A stretch of DNA of 15,769 bases from an uncultured Chitinophagaceae bacterium (GCA_937996595.1 CALKVC010000012.1:1-15769), one strand, 5' to 3'. Shown: positions 1-7,427, numbered from the stretch's first letter. Notes: generated by a model from the sequence alone, not told the origin. Translations and numbers: made by a program.

Positions 1-985
1 TCAGGTTATATATGTCAGCCCCGGATGCTTTGCCATAGTTTACCAAAACCAGGGCCTGTTTTTCATGGCAGCCTGCATCACCGTTCCGGTACCCCTTCCA
101 GCTTTTTCCGGTAACGGGACCGCATTGCTCAATCAGCCATCCGGCAGCCAGCTTAACCATACTGTTTCCAACAGGGTAACCAACGATGCCGGGAAAACGT
201 TCCTGGAGGTCTTTATAATGGTTTTCACTTATCTCTGGGTTTTTAAAAAAACTGCCTGCATTGCCTATAACAGCCGGGTCGGGCAATTTACTGCTGCGGA
301 TATTGATAACGGCCCTGGCAATGGACCGGATACTTCTTTCAGATACATTTTCTTTTTCCAGTTCAGCTTCAATAGCCCCATAACTTGTATTAAATACCGG
401 CACTTTATTAAGCCGGTACGTAACTGAAGTGATGATATATTCACCTTTGCATTTGTTTTTGAAAACACTTTCGCGGTAACCGAAGGCACAGTCGGATTTT
501 GAAAACCGAACCATGTTGCCGGTGCTTATTTCTACTGCTTCCAGCGAATGAAATACATCTTTGATCTCTGCGCCATATGCGCCAATATTCTGCATGGGCG
601 ATGCGCCAACACTGCCCGGTATCAGGGCCAGGTTTTCCACACCGGCATAATCATGCTCCAGGCAATACAGTACAAACCGGTGCCAGTTTTCGCCTGCACC
701 TGCTTTTATGTAAATAAAATCAGCATCTTCACCCGTTTTTTCAATGCCGGTAATTTCATTTTTCAGCACCAGCCCTTCAACATCTTTTGTAAACAGGATA
801 TTGCTGCCCCCCCCCAATACCAACAATTGAGATTTGTATTGTAGCGTTTGTTTCCTATATGTTTCTATTACGTCCTGCAATGATGCTACGGTTTGGAAAC
901 TGGTAAAGTTGCCAGCCATAACATCAATACCGAACGTATTCAACTTTTTAAGCGATACATTGTGCTTTATCTCTATTTTTTCCAT
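1..985 (-). CDS. murB: UDP-N-acetylmuramate dehydrogenase MurB (3' end beyond window)
   Basis: Cytoplasmic FAD enzyme that reduces UDP-GlcNAc-enolpyruvate to UDP-MurNAc with NADPH in peptidoglycan precursor synthesis. I translated it by hand from ATG at 985; 328 codons are readable before the left edge. Visible motifs: FAD-binding GGGSNIL (residues 58-64), IPGSVGASPMQNIGAYGAEI (about 112-131), GYRESVFK, IRSSKLPDP, and GNAGSFFKNP, whose Ser245 matches the catalytic proton-donor serine. AAGWLIEQCG follows, and the readable part ends at the KASGADIYNL region. Family members are about 340 residues, so only the last few tens, including the C-terminal catalytic Glu, should be missing. A run of nine C at 807-815 lies inside GGGSN and keeps the frame. 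The gene lies 121 bp downstream of priA on the same strand, with a heptamer array between them. Confidence 0.95.
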   Translation of the reverse strand, partial: MEKIEIKHNVSLKKLNTFGIDVMAGNFTSFQTVASLQDVIETYRKQTLQYKSQLLVLGGGSNILFTKDVEGLVLKNEITGIEKTGEDADFIYIKAGAGENWHRFVLYCLEHDYAGVENLALIPGSVGASPMQNIGAYGAEIKDVFHSLEAVEISTGNMVRFSKSDCAFGYRESVFKNKCKGEYIITSVTYRLNKVPVFNTSYGAIEAELEKENVSERSIRSIARAVINIRSSKLPDPAVIGNAGSFFKNPEISENHYKDLQERFPGIVGYPVGNSMVKLAAGWLIEQCGPVTGKSWKGYRNGDAGCHEKQALVLVNYGKASGADIYNL

Positions 986-1036
986 AACGTTCAGCCTTTC
1001 ATTTGAACTACATTTGCAATTAGCATCAACCCCTCC

Positions 1037-1106
1037 CAAAATCTCACATCATACATCATACATCAAAAATCATACATCATACATCACAAATCATACATCT
1101 CACATC
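1037..1106 (-). repeat. Ten tandem heptamers, GATNNNN type, between priA and murB
   Basis: Read on the minus strand, ten consecutive 7-bp units all begin with GAT: GATGTGA, GATGTAT, GATTTGT, GATGTAT, GATGTAT, GATTTTT, GATGTAT, GATGTAT, GATGTGA, GATTTTG. There is no slip in phase over 70 bp. The array starts directly next to the priA stop codon (TGA, 1109-1107), which is itself part of a related heptamer (GGGGTGA). No protein or CRISPR-like spacer structure is present. Confidence 0.9.
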
Positions 1107-3587
1107 TCACCCCGGATCCACATCCACCACCACCGTTACCGACTTATACTGTTTCTCTGCCAGCAATAAATTAATATGGTTCCTGATCACCTTTTTATAC
1201 GTAAAGCCCATTCCCTGCTCTTTGGGTAATTTGATGAGCAGTTCTTTCTGGTACTGGTTACGGATTCGTGCAATTACAGGAGTAGCCGGGCCAACTACAT
1301 AATCTTTCAGGTCCTGACGCAGCAGTGCTGCCAGTTTTTCTGCTGCAGCATCAAGCGTGCCATTATCCTTATGTTTTAAAGTAAGTTGCACGATACGGCT
1401 GAAAGGCGGGTAAAAAAATTCTTTTCGCCCTGCTATTTCAAATGTATAAAACTGTTTGTAATCATGTTCCTGTACCATGGAAATAACAGGATGTTTTACC
1501 TGTACCGCCTGTATCAGCACGGTTCCCTGCTCCTCTTTCCGGCCAGCCCTTCCACTCACCTGTTCCATTAACTGAAAAGCCCGTTCATTAACCCTGAAAT
1601 CGGCAAAACTGAGCAATCCGTCGGCGTCGAGTATACCAACCAGGCTTACATTGTCAAAATCAAGCCCTTTAACTACCATTTGCGTACCAACGAGTATATC
1701 AATCCTTTTCTGTTCAAACTGCCTGATCAGGTTATCGTGCGCCGTTTTTCCCCGGATGCTGTCAATATCCATCCTGGCAACCCGGTAATTACTGAAATCA
1801 GATTCCAGTTGTTCTTCTATTTTTTCTGTTCCAAAATTTTTCTCCAGCCATGTATTGCTTCCACAGGCCGGGCAGGTAACCAGTTTGGGATAGGTACTGC
1901 CGCAATAATGGCAATGCAGCTTATTGCTGTATTTATGCAATGTAAGGGATACGTCGCAATGGGTACACTGCGGAATAAACCCGCAGGTTCCACAGATTAA
2001 GTAAGGATTATACCCACGGCGGTTCTGGAATAATATCACCTGTTTACCGGCCGCCAGCGCCTGCTGCATCTCATCTTTCAGTTGCGGGCTTATCATCACT
2101 TTGCCTTTCTGTTGTACCTGGCGGGTATTCACGATTTCTATTTTCGGCAATTCGATACCCCCAAACCTTTCCGCAAGTTTTACCAGCCCATACTTTTGCT
2201 GCTGCACATTGAAATAACTTTCCAGTGATGGCGTAGCGCTGCCAAGCAATACTTTAGCATGAAAGAGCGAAGCATAATAAACGCCAGCATCCCTTGCATG
2301 GTAACGGGGTGCGGGTTCCTGCTGCTTGTATGAGGCGTCGTGTTCTTCATCTACAATTATAAGGCCCAGCTTATTGAACGGAAGGAACAGGGCACTCCTG
2401 GCGCCGAGAATGATTCGCAGTTCCCCGCTCCTGGCCTTGTTCCATATTTCCACCCTTTCCTGGTCGTTGAATTTTGAATGGTAGATACCGATATTCCCGC
2501 CAAAATGTTTTTGCAGCCTGCGGATGATCTGTGCCGTAAGGGCAATTTCCGGTAACAGGTACAGCACCTGCTCGCCTTTTGAAAAATACTCCTCAATCAA
2601 TTTTATATAGAGCATCGTTTTGCCGCTACCGGTTACACCATGCAGCAGGCATACCTGTTTTTCGGTAAAAGCATGCCTTACTTCGTTTAGGCTTTGCTGT
2701 TGGGCAGCACTCAGTTGAAAATTGATATCAATATGTGCGGACATCGGCTTCAACCGGTCGGCATTCCTTTTTTCAATAGCAAGGACCCCCTTATCGGCCA
2801 GGCCTTTCAGTTGAGCGGCTGTGGCACCTGATTTCTTCAACAGGTCGGTCTGCAACACATCGCCGGTGGTTTTTTGCAGGTGCAGGAAAGACAGGAGCAG
2901 TTCCATCTGCCGGGGCGCTCCTTTCCAGTCGTTGAGCAGGGCCGACAGGCTTTCTTCATTATCATACTGATGATTGAGGGTTACAACATTTTCTTTGCGG
3001 GCTTTATACCGTTCATTCAGTTTTTCCCAGGTATGGCAGACGTTCCTGTCGATTAGCTTTTTTATAACCGGGTAAACATGGTTTACATCAAGGATTTGCT
3101 GCACTTCGGTAAGGTTCAACTGTTTTTTAAGCAGGAGTGCTTCTGCCACTATAAATTCATCATCAGAAAGATGGGTAAAATCGTCGCCGGCCTCTTCATT
3201 ATATATAAGAATGGTTTCGCTGCTCAGTTTGAAATTGGTGGGCAGGGCTGCCGCCATCACTTCCCCTTCGGAACACATATAATACCTGCTTATCCAGTTC
3301 CACAGTTTCAACTGGGCATCAAATATCAGCGGTGTTTCATCAAGAATACTGATGATGGGTTTGGTACGGTAAGCGGGTTCTTCCGTAACAAGCTGGCTGA
3401 TAACGCCTGCATATTTCTTGTTTTTTCCGAAAACAACTTCCGCCCGTTTACCGGGAACGGCCTGTGCCATTAAATGATGAGGAACTGCATATGTGTACAC
3501 TGTTGGCAATGCCAGCGGCAGGATGACTGCTGCCCAAAGCGCCGATTTTTTTTCAGCATCAAACAATCCTGCTTTTTCATTACTCAT
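1107..3587 (-). CDS. priA: Primosomal protein N' (replication restart helicase PriA)
   Basis: An 826-residue superfamily 2 DNA helicase that recognises stalled forks and reloads the replisome. Order of elements: N-terminal fork-binding region (about 20-110), winged-helix-like stretch (about 140-290), Walker A GVTGSGKT (317-324), DEEH box (413-416), and helicase motif QNRRGYN (521-527). A zinc-binding insert follows with all eight cysteines (532, 535, 541, 544, 559, 562, 572, 575), then the late helicase motifs GTQMVVKGLDF and QVSGRAGR. It is longer than E. coli PriA (732) but fits Bacteroidota homologues. The ATG at 3587 lies inside the end of the upstream acyltransferase gene (shared bases ATGAGTAA), so the two are probably co-transcribed and translationally coupled. 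All catalytic motifs look intact. Confidence 0.97.
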   Translation of the reverse strand: MSNEKAGLFDAEKKSALWAAVILPLALPTVYTYAVPHHLMAQAVPGKRAEVVFGKNKKYAGVISQLVTEEPAYRTKPIISILDETPLIFDAQLKLWNWISRYYMCSEGEVMAAALPTNFKLSSETILIYNEEAGDDFTHLSDDEFIVAEALLLKKQLNLTEVQQILDVNHVYPVIKKLIDRNVCHTWEKLNERYKARKENVVTLNHQYDNEESLSALLNDWKGAPRQMELLLSFLHLQKTTGDVLQTDLLKKSGATAAQLKGLADKGVLAIEKRNADRLKPMSAHIDINFQLSAAQQQSLNEVRHAFTEKQVCLLHGVTGSGKTMLYIKLIEEYFSKGEQVLYLLPEIALTAQIIRRLQKHFGGNIGIYHSKFNDQERVEIWNKARSGELRIILGARSALFLPFNKLGLIIVDEEHDASYKQQEPAPRYHARDAGVYYASLFHAKVLLGSATPSLESYFNVQQQKYGLVKLAERFGGIELPKIEIVNTRQVQQKGKVMISPQLKDEMQQALAAGKQVILFQNRRGYNPYLICGTCGFIPQCTHCDVSLTLHKYSNKLHCHYCGSTYPKLVTCPACGSNTWLEKNFGTEKIEEQLESDFSNYRVARMDIDSIRGKTAHDNLIRQFEQKRIDILVGTQMVVKGLDFDNVSLVGILDADGLLSFADFRVNERAFQLMEQVSGRAGRKEEQGTVLIQAVQVKHPVISMVQEHDYKQFYTFEIAGRKEFFYPPFSRIVQLTLKHKDNGTLDAAAEKLAALLRQDLKDYVVGPATPVIARIRNQYQKELLIKLPKEQGMGFTYKKVIRNHINLLLAEKQYKSVTVVVDVDPG

Positions 3588-4332
3588 GTATCCAGCTTGC
3601 TTTATACCTGGTTAGTCCCGATTCCATGGCATCATACACCTGTTGTTTCAACTGCTGTACATCATTGCCGGGAAGTATCTCCGGCAAAAATACGGCTCTT
3701 GACCGGCCCGGCGTAAGTGAAAATATGCTTTTATAATTCAGCCTGTCGTATGCATCCAGGAATAAAACCGGCTGAATGGGTGTATTGGTTTCCATGGCAA
3801 TCCGGAAAGCACCATTGTAAAATTCTTTCAGCGGTTTATGGGTCATATTGAACGTTCCTTCGGGTGCTATCACAATGGATATATTTTTAGCGAGTACCTG
3901 TTTAAGTTCTTTTACACTTTGTTGCCTGCCCGCTTCGCTTTCCCGGTCAACCAGTACCACGGCTTCGCGGTAGATAAAGCCGAACACCGGGATCTTTGCC
4001 ATGCCTGCTTTACCAAGGATGCGTACCGGCTGTGGCCTGAAGGTTTTCATCATGAATGGGATGTCCATATATGAAATATGGTTGAACACATATATTACTG
4101 CATGATCTTTTCTCACGGGTGCTTCATAAATATTCCGGTGACGCATGCCCCATAAGAACAGGGCGATATCGGCCCAAAACCTGCATATATTATATATCAT
4201 ATTTCCACCCCTGACTTTCCCGAAAAATGAAGAGAATATTACAAATGGGAACAATATGAACATTAATGCGATAAAAATGGCAAATGCATATATACTATAT
4301 ATGATACCCGCAATTTTTTTGATTTGATTCAT
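3580..4332 (-). CDS. 1-acyl-sn-glycerol-3-phosphate acyltransferase (PlsC family)
   Basis: A 250-residue membrane-bound acyltransferase, expected to acylate lysophosphatidic acid in phospholipid synthesis. A hydrophobic N-terminal segment (about 8-35) is followed by the catalytic HX4D motif in NHISYMD (His85, Asp90). Next come GKAGMAKIPVFG with a following arginine-containing VDRES stretch, the substrate-binding EGT box (158-160) in IAPEGTFN, and a QPVLF block. This motif order is that of the PlsC/LPLAT family. Exact substrate (lysophosphatidate or an ornithine/amino-lipid precursor, as in some Bacteroidota) cannot be decided from sequence. The stop codon overlaps the priA start by 8 bp. A near-consensus -7 element (TATATTCG, minus strand 4349-4342) lies just upstream of the ATG, so the transcript leader may be very short. 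Confidence 0.9.
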   Translation of the reverse strand: MNQIKKIAGIIYSIYAFAIFIALMFILFPFVIFSSFFGKVRGGNMIYNICRFWADIALFLWGMRHRNIYEAPVRKDHAVIYVFNHISYMDIPFMMKTFRPQPVRILGKAGMAKIPVFGFIYREAVVLVDRESEAGRQQSVKELKQVLAKNISIVIAPEGTFNMTHKPLKEFYNGAFRIAMETNTPIQPVLFLDAYDRLNYKSIFSLTPGRSRAVFLPEILPGNDVQQLKQQVYDAMESGLTRYKASWIHE

Positions 4333-4356
4333 AGCTGGTTACGAATATAGGGATAA

Positions 4357-4398
4357 GATGCGGGATACAGGATACGGGATGCGTGATTGGGGATGCCG
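4357..4398 (+). repeat. Six tandem heptamers, GATNNNN type
   Basis: Plus strand, in phase: GATGCGG, GATACAG, GATACGG, GATGCGT, GATTGGG, GATGCCG, preceded by a five-base GATAA. This is the same period and same GAT anchor as the array at 1037-1106, but with GC-rich variable positions. It sits 25 bp upstream of the acyltransferase start codon. Confidence 0.8.
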
Positions 4399-4603
4399 GG
4401 GAAATGCTATGCAGCTGAAATATACGCCCGATTGAAGCGGAAAGCCCGCAGGCCGGCCGGGCCGGGCGAGGACTTGCAGCGGAAAGCGGGGCTGATGCCG
4501 GGAGATGGCCGGATGCTGACGTTCAAATCATTGATAGTCAATGTCTGCAAATACCATCGGGGTAACGGGACATATATTATACACAATCTTCAAAAAAATG
4601 TAG

Positions 4604-4631
4604 TTCAATAAACTATAAATCCTTACCTTTG
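4604..4631 (+). promoter_or_regulatory. Candidate rplU promoter
   Basis: TACCTTTG at 4624-4631 matches the Bacteroidota -7 consensus TAnnTTTG exactly. The upstream TTC at 4604-4606 is a weak -33 with 17 bp spacing. It lies 22 bp before the rplU ATG. The perfect palindrome CCTAAATTTAGG (4636-4647) directly follows and would fall at the very start of the mRNA. Confidence 0.55.
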
Positions 4632-4653
4632 CCGTCCTAAATTTAGGTATGTT

Positions 4654-4959
4654 ATGTTAGCAATAGTAAAAATCGCAGGCCAGCAATTTAAAGTGAAAGC
4701 CGGAGACAGTTTGTATGTGCCCCATATTGAGGGCAAGACAGGGGATTCTGTTGAATTCTCCGACGTGTTGATCACCCATAACGGTAATGCGTTAGTGAGT
4801 GGCAATGATGTAAAAGCAGTTGTAAAAGCAGAAATACTGAATGACCTTATTAAGGGTGATAAAGTGATTGCTTTTAAGATGAAAAGGAGAAAAGGATTCC
4901 GCAAAAAGCATGGTCACCGTACCCAGTATACGCATATTAAAGTGACTGCAATAGCTTAA
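4654..4959 (+). CDS. rplU: 50S ribosomal protein L21
   Basis: A 101-residue large-subunit ribosomal protein that binds 23S rRNA. The start MLAIVKIAGQQFKVKAGD and the basic, nearly invariant stretch FKMKRRKGFRKKHGHRTQYT near the C-terminus are diagnostic. Length is normal (about 103). The first gene of the conserved rplU-rpmA pair; rpmA starts 74 bp downstream on the same strand. An AGG at 4645-4647, within the right half of the leader palindrome, could act as a weak ribosome-binding site before ATG 4654. Confidence 0.97.
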   Translation: MLAIVKIAGQQFKVKAGDSLYVPHIEGKTGDSVEFSDVLITHNGNALVSGNDVKAVVKAEILNDLIKGDKVIAFKMKRRKGFRKKHGHRTQYTHIKVTAIA

Positions 4960-4982
4960 TTCATTTTATATCATACATTTTG

Positions 4983-5004
4983 AATTTTAAATCCATTTAA
5001 AATT
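4983..5004 (+). repeat. AT-rich perfect inverted repeat between rplU and rpmA
   Basis: Ten-base arms AATTTTAAAT (4983-4992) and ATTTAAAATT (4995-5004) are separated by CC. All pairs are A-T, so as an RNA hairpin it would be weak. It may be an mRNA processing or stability element inside the operon, or a chance feature of AT-rich spacer DNA. Confidence 0.45.
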
Positions 5005-5033
5005 TAAAGTTCAGCATTCTAAAATAAAATTAC

Positions 5034-5300
5034 ATGGCACATAAAAAAGGTGAAGGTTCGGTAAAGAACGGACGTGATTCACAAAGCAAAAGATTAGGTG
5101 TAAAGATTTACGGTGGCCAGGCAACACTTGCTGGAAACATCATCCTTCGCCAGCGTGGTACTGTTTACCATCCCGGTAAAAATGTTGGTATAGGAAGAGA
5201 CTTTACCATCTTTGCATTAACAGATGGTGTTGTTGAATTCAGGAAAACAAAAGGTGATAAGACCTTTGTTTCTGTGAGTGAGGTAGTAGCATCAGCATAA
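5034..5300 (+). CDS. rpmA: 50S ribosomal protein L27
   Basis: An 88-residue large-subunit protein whose N-terminus reaches toward the peptidyl-transferase centre. MAHKKGEGSVKNGRDSQSKRLGVK and the YGGQ, AGNIILRQRGT and PGKNVGIGRD blocks are classical L27. The N-terminus begins directly at the mature AHKKG sequence, without the cleaved extension seen in Firmicutes. It is the second gene of the rplU-rpmA operon. A T-rich tract follows the stop codon but I see no stem, so transcription may continue into the next small gene. Confidence 0.97.
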   Translation: MAHKKGEGSVKNGRDSQSKRLGVKIYGGQATLAGNIILRQRGTVYHPGKNVGIGRDFTIFALTDGVVEFRKTKGDKTFVSVSEVVASA

Positions 5301-5317
5301 TTTTTTTAATATTTTTT

Positions 5318-5347
5318 TTGGTAGTATCAAAATAGTATTTATTTTTA
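5318..5347 (+). promoter_or_regulatory. Candidate promoter for the Lys/Ala-repeat gene
   Basis: TTG at 5318-5320, then 19 bp, then TATTTTTA at 5340-5347 (one mismatch to TAnnTTTG). The spacing is the Bacteroidota standard. Because the region is very T-rich, a chance match is quite possible. Confidence 0.35.
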
Positions 5348-5380
5348 AGTATTATTTACTAACCAATTAAATTTTAAAAA

Positions 5381-5569
5381 ATGGCTACAAAGAAAAAAGC
5401 TGCTACTAAAAAAGCTGCTCCAAAGAAAGCTGCTACTAAAAAAGCTGCTCCAAAGAAAGCTGCTGCTAAGAAAGCTGCTCCTAAAAAAGCTGCTACTAAG
5501 AAAGCCGCTACTAAGAAAGCTGCTCCAAAAAAAGCCGCTACTAAGAAGGCAGCTCCTAAAAAGAAATAA
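5381..5569 (+). CDS. Lys/Ala-repeat histone H1-like small basic protein
   Basis: A 62-residue protein made almost wholly of five-residue units KKAA(T/P/A), starting MATKKKAATKK and ending APKKK. It has no hydrophobic core and a very high positive charge, as in the C-terminal tails of histone H1 and bacterial H1-like proteins, so nonspecific nucleic-acid binding in the nucleoid is the likely role (inference from composition). At DNA level it is a tandem 15-bp repeat, able to change length by slippage. The ATG at 5381 opens the repeat directly, with no separate folded domain. The strong terminator 32 bp after the stop codon supports a real transcribed gene. Whether it is expressed with rpmA or from its own promoter is open. 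Confidence 0.8.
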   Translation: MATKKKAATKKAAPKKAATKKAAPKKAAAKKAAPKKAATKKAATKKAAPKKAATKKAAPKKK

Positions 5570-5600
5570 TTTAATTCTTTTTACAGAGCGAAAGATAATG

Positions 5601-5627
5601 AGTCCCGGTTCTTCCGGGACTTTTTTT
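5601..5627 (+). terminator. Rho-independent terminator
   Basis: Stem AGTCCCGG (5601-5608) and CCGGGACT (5614-5621), loop TTCTT, followed by a T run through 5627. It ends the rplU/rpmA/Lys-Ala gene block. Confidence 0.9.
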
Positions 5628-5735
5628 ATGCCAATACCTGTAAAACCCTTTCCTGGCAAGCGTTTCAACAGACCTGCCAAATTTTTCCCCGCTGTTTATT
5701 TTTACACTTCCCGCTTATATTAAGTTGCGTTTAAT

Positions 5736-5743
5736 TACATTTG
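5736..5743 (+). promoter_or_regulatory. Candidate -7 element of the polX-like gene
   Basis: TACATTTG is a perfect TAnnTTTG match ending only four bases before the ATG at 5748. TTA at 5715-5717 is a possible weak -33 (18 bp spacing). If real, the mRNA would start at or next to the start codon, so it would be nearly leaderless. Confidence 0.45.
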
Positions 5744-5747
5744 AATC

Positions 5748-7427
5748 ATGGATAATTATTCAATTGCAGATTCATTTTCATTACTGGCGAAACTGATGGA
5801 CATACATGGTGAGAACAGTTTTAAATCGAAGTCGTATGCATCGGCGGCATTCGCTATTGAAAAATTACAAGTGCCCTTACATGAGTTATCGGTAGAAAAA
5901 ATTTCCGCATTAAAGGGAATCGGATCCTCATCGGCTCAAAAAATTGAAGAACTGCTGAAGACCGGAAAATTGAAAATACTGGAAGATTTGATCCAAAAAA
6001 CGCCTCCGGGGGTTTTGGAAATGTTAAACATTAAAGGCATTGGACCAAAAAAAATTAACAGTATCTGGAAGGAAATGGAGATAGAATCTGTTGGTGAGTT
6101 ATTATATGCATGCAAAGAGAACAGGTTAAAATTATATAAGGGCTTTGGTGAAAAAACACAACAGAACATCATTGATACGATTGAATTTTATAACAAGCAT
6201 AAAGGCAGTTACCTGTATGCGCAGGTTGCATTGATTGCACCTGAAGTGGAAAGTTTCTTCGTAAAAATATTTCCCGGCAAACAGGTTGCGTTAACCGGCC
6301 TATTTAAACGGCAGTTTGAAGTGGTTAATGAACTTGAGTTGCTGGTGGAAGCGGATGCTGCAACATTAGAATCAACTTTATCAGTTACGGAAGGATTTAC
6401 TTTAAAAGAACGCGGCGAAGGATTTATCATGTATGATACCATTACCGGCATACCTGTAAAAATTTATCCGTCCGGCAATAAACCGTTTACACAATCACTG
6501 ATCCGTACATCTTCTTCAGAACCTTTTTATGAAGAATGGCAATCAACCATTAAGGAACCGTTAACCGGGGCAAAAGATGAAAGGGAATACTTTGAAGCAG
6601 CCGGCATATCATTCATCCCTGCCCCATTACGTGAAGCGCCCGAACTGATCGAATTGGCCCGGAAAGGCCCCCTGCCTCAAATAATACAACCAGAAGATAT
6701 CCGGGGCATCATCCATTGCCACAGCAACTGGAGTGATGGAAGCCATTCGCTGGAAGAGATGGCAGCGGCTGCCATCAACCGCGGACTTGAATACCTGGTA
6801 ATCAGCGACCATAGTAAATCTGCCTTTTATGCCCAGGGGCTTCATGAGGAAAAGATCAGGGAACAGCACCGGCTAATTGATGCATTGAATGAAAAATTAA
6901 AGCCGTTCAGGATATTTAAGAGTATTGAATCGGATATACTGAATGACGGAAGCCTTGATTACAGTGATGCGGTTTTATCTACATTCGACCTGGTGATTGC
7001 ATCTGTACACAGCAATTTAAAAATGACGGAAGAGAAAGCCATGGCCCGGCTGCTGAAAGCTATTGAAAATCCGTATACAACTATTTTGGGCCATATGACC
7101 GGCCGGTTATTGCTGAGCAGGGCCGGTTACCCGGTAAACCACCGGCTGATCATTGATGCCTGTGCTGCCAACCGGGTGGTTATTGAACTGAATGCACATC
7201 CGAGCAGGCTTGATATAGACTGGCGGCATATCCGGTATGCAATTGAAAAGGGCGTGCTGATTTCCATTGATCCTGATGCGCATCATACAGACGGCATGGA
7301 TGATACCAGGTATGGTGTACTGGTGGCACAAAAAGCCCTGGTAACAAAAGAAAACAATTTGAGCAGTTTCAGTTTGGCGCAACTGGAAGCATACCTGGAA
7401 GGATTAAGAAAACAAAAATTTAGCTGA
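5748..7427 (+). CDS. PolX-family protein: HhH / degenerate polymerase / PHP nuclease
   Basis: A 559-residue protein with the layout of bacterial PolX (DNA polymerase/3'-5' exonuclease). The N-terminal part has helix-hairpin-helix elements LKGIGSSSAQKI (55-66), IKGIGPKKINSI (95-106) and GFGEKTQQNI (132-141), for DNA binding. In the polymerase region the expected GS-x-RRG...D-x-D site reads GLFKRQ...NELELLV (184-200). Glu195/Glu197 therefore stand where the metal-binding aspartates should be, and the third aspartate region reads VKIYP (237-241). The C-terminal PHP domain is complete: HCH (323-325), Asp330, SDH (354-355), Glu394, His421, His449, Asn482 and DPDAH (508-512). Family role is base-excision or gap repair; here I infer mainly a PHP phosphoesterase/exonuclease with DNA-binding motifs. 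It faces dapA tail to tail. Confidence 0.9.
   Translation: MDNYSIADSFSLLAKLMDIHGENSFKSKSYASAAFAIEKLQVPLHELSVEKISALKGIGSSSAQKIEELLKTGKLKILEDLIQKTPPGVLEMLNIKGIGPKKINSIWKEMEIESVGELLYACKENRLKLYKGFGEKTQQNIIDTIEFYNKHKGSYLYAQVALIAPEVESFFVKIFPGKQVALTGLFKRQFEVVNELELLVEADAATLESTLSVTEGFTLKERGEGFIMYDTITGIPVKIYPSGNKPFTQSLIRTSSSEPFYEEWQSTIKEPLTGAKDEREYFEAAGISFIPAPLREAPELIELARKGPLPQIIQPEDIRGIIHCHSNWSDGSHSLEEMAAAAINRGLEYLVISDHSKSAFYAQGLHEEKIREQHRLIDALNEKLKPFRIFKSIESDILNDGSLDYSDAVLSTFDLVIASVHSNLKMTEEKAMARLLKAIENPYTTILGHMTGRLLLSRAGYPVNHRLIIDACAANRVVIELNAHPSRLDIDWRHIRYAIEKGVLISIDPDAHHTDGMDDTRYGVLVAQKALVTKENNLSSFSLAQLEAYLEGLRKQKFS

Larger units (their letters stand above)
4333..4653. other. 321-bp intergenic region, plsC-like gene / rplU (divergent)
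   Basis: No convincing gene. From left to right it holds a likely promoter for the minus-strand acyltransferase, a six-unit heptamer array (4357-4398), a GC-rich block (about 4431-4510, 57 of 80 bases G or C) with a direct repeat of AGCGGAAAGC at 4436-4445 and 4478-4487, an AT-rich stretch, and the rplU promoter. A 74-residue open frame at 4387-4611 has low-complexity Arg/Gly/Pro content and no recognisable domain, so I do not call it. Confidence 0.7.

Noticed and set aside
807..815. Run of nine C inside murB, first suspected of causing a frameshift
   Set aside because: Codon by codon from ATG 985 the run reads through as L-G-G-G-S-N-I-L, the expected FAD-binding motif, and the frame stays open to the left edge.
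1037..1106. CRISPR-like array
   Set aside because: The units are 7 bp with no spacers and no cas genes nearby; it is a simple tandem array.
4387..4611. 74-residue plus-strand open frame in the acyltransferase/rplU gap
   Set aside because: Its content is driven by the GC-rich block and heptamer array; no domain, no ribosome-binding site.
5345..5680. 111-residue minus-strand open frame rich in Ser/Phe
   Set aside because: It is the antisense shadow of the Lys/Ala repeat gene and crosses its terminator; the composition comes only from the repeat.
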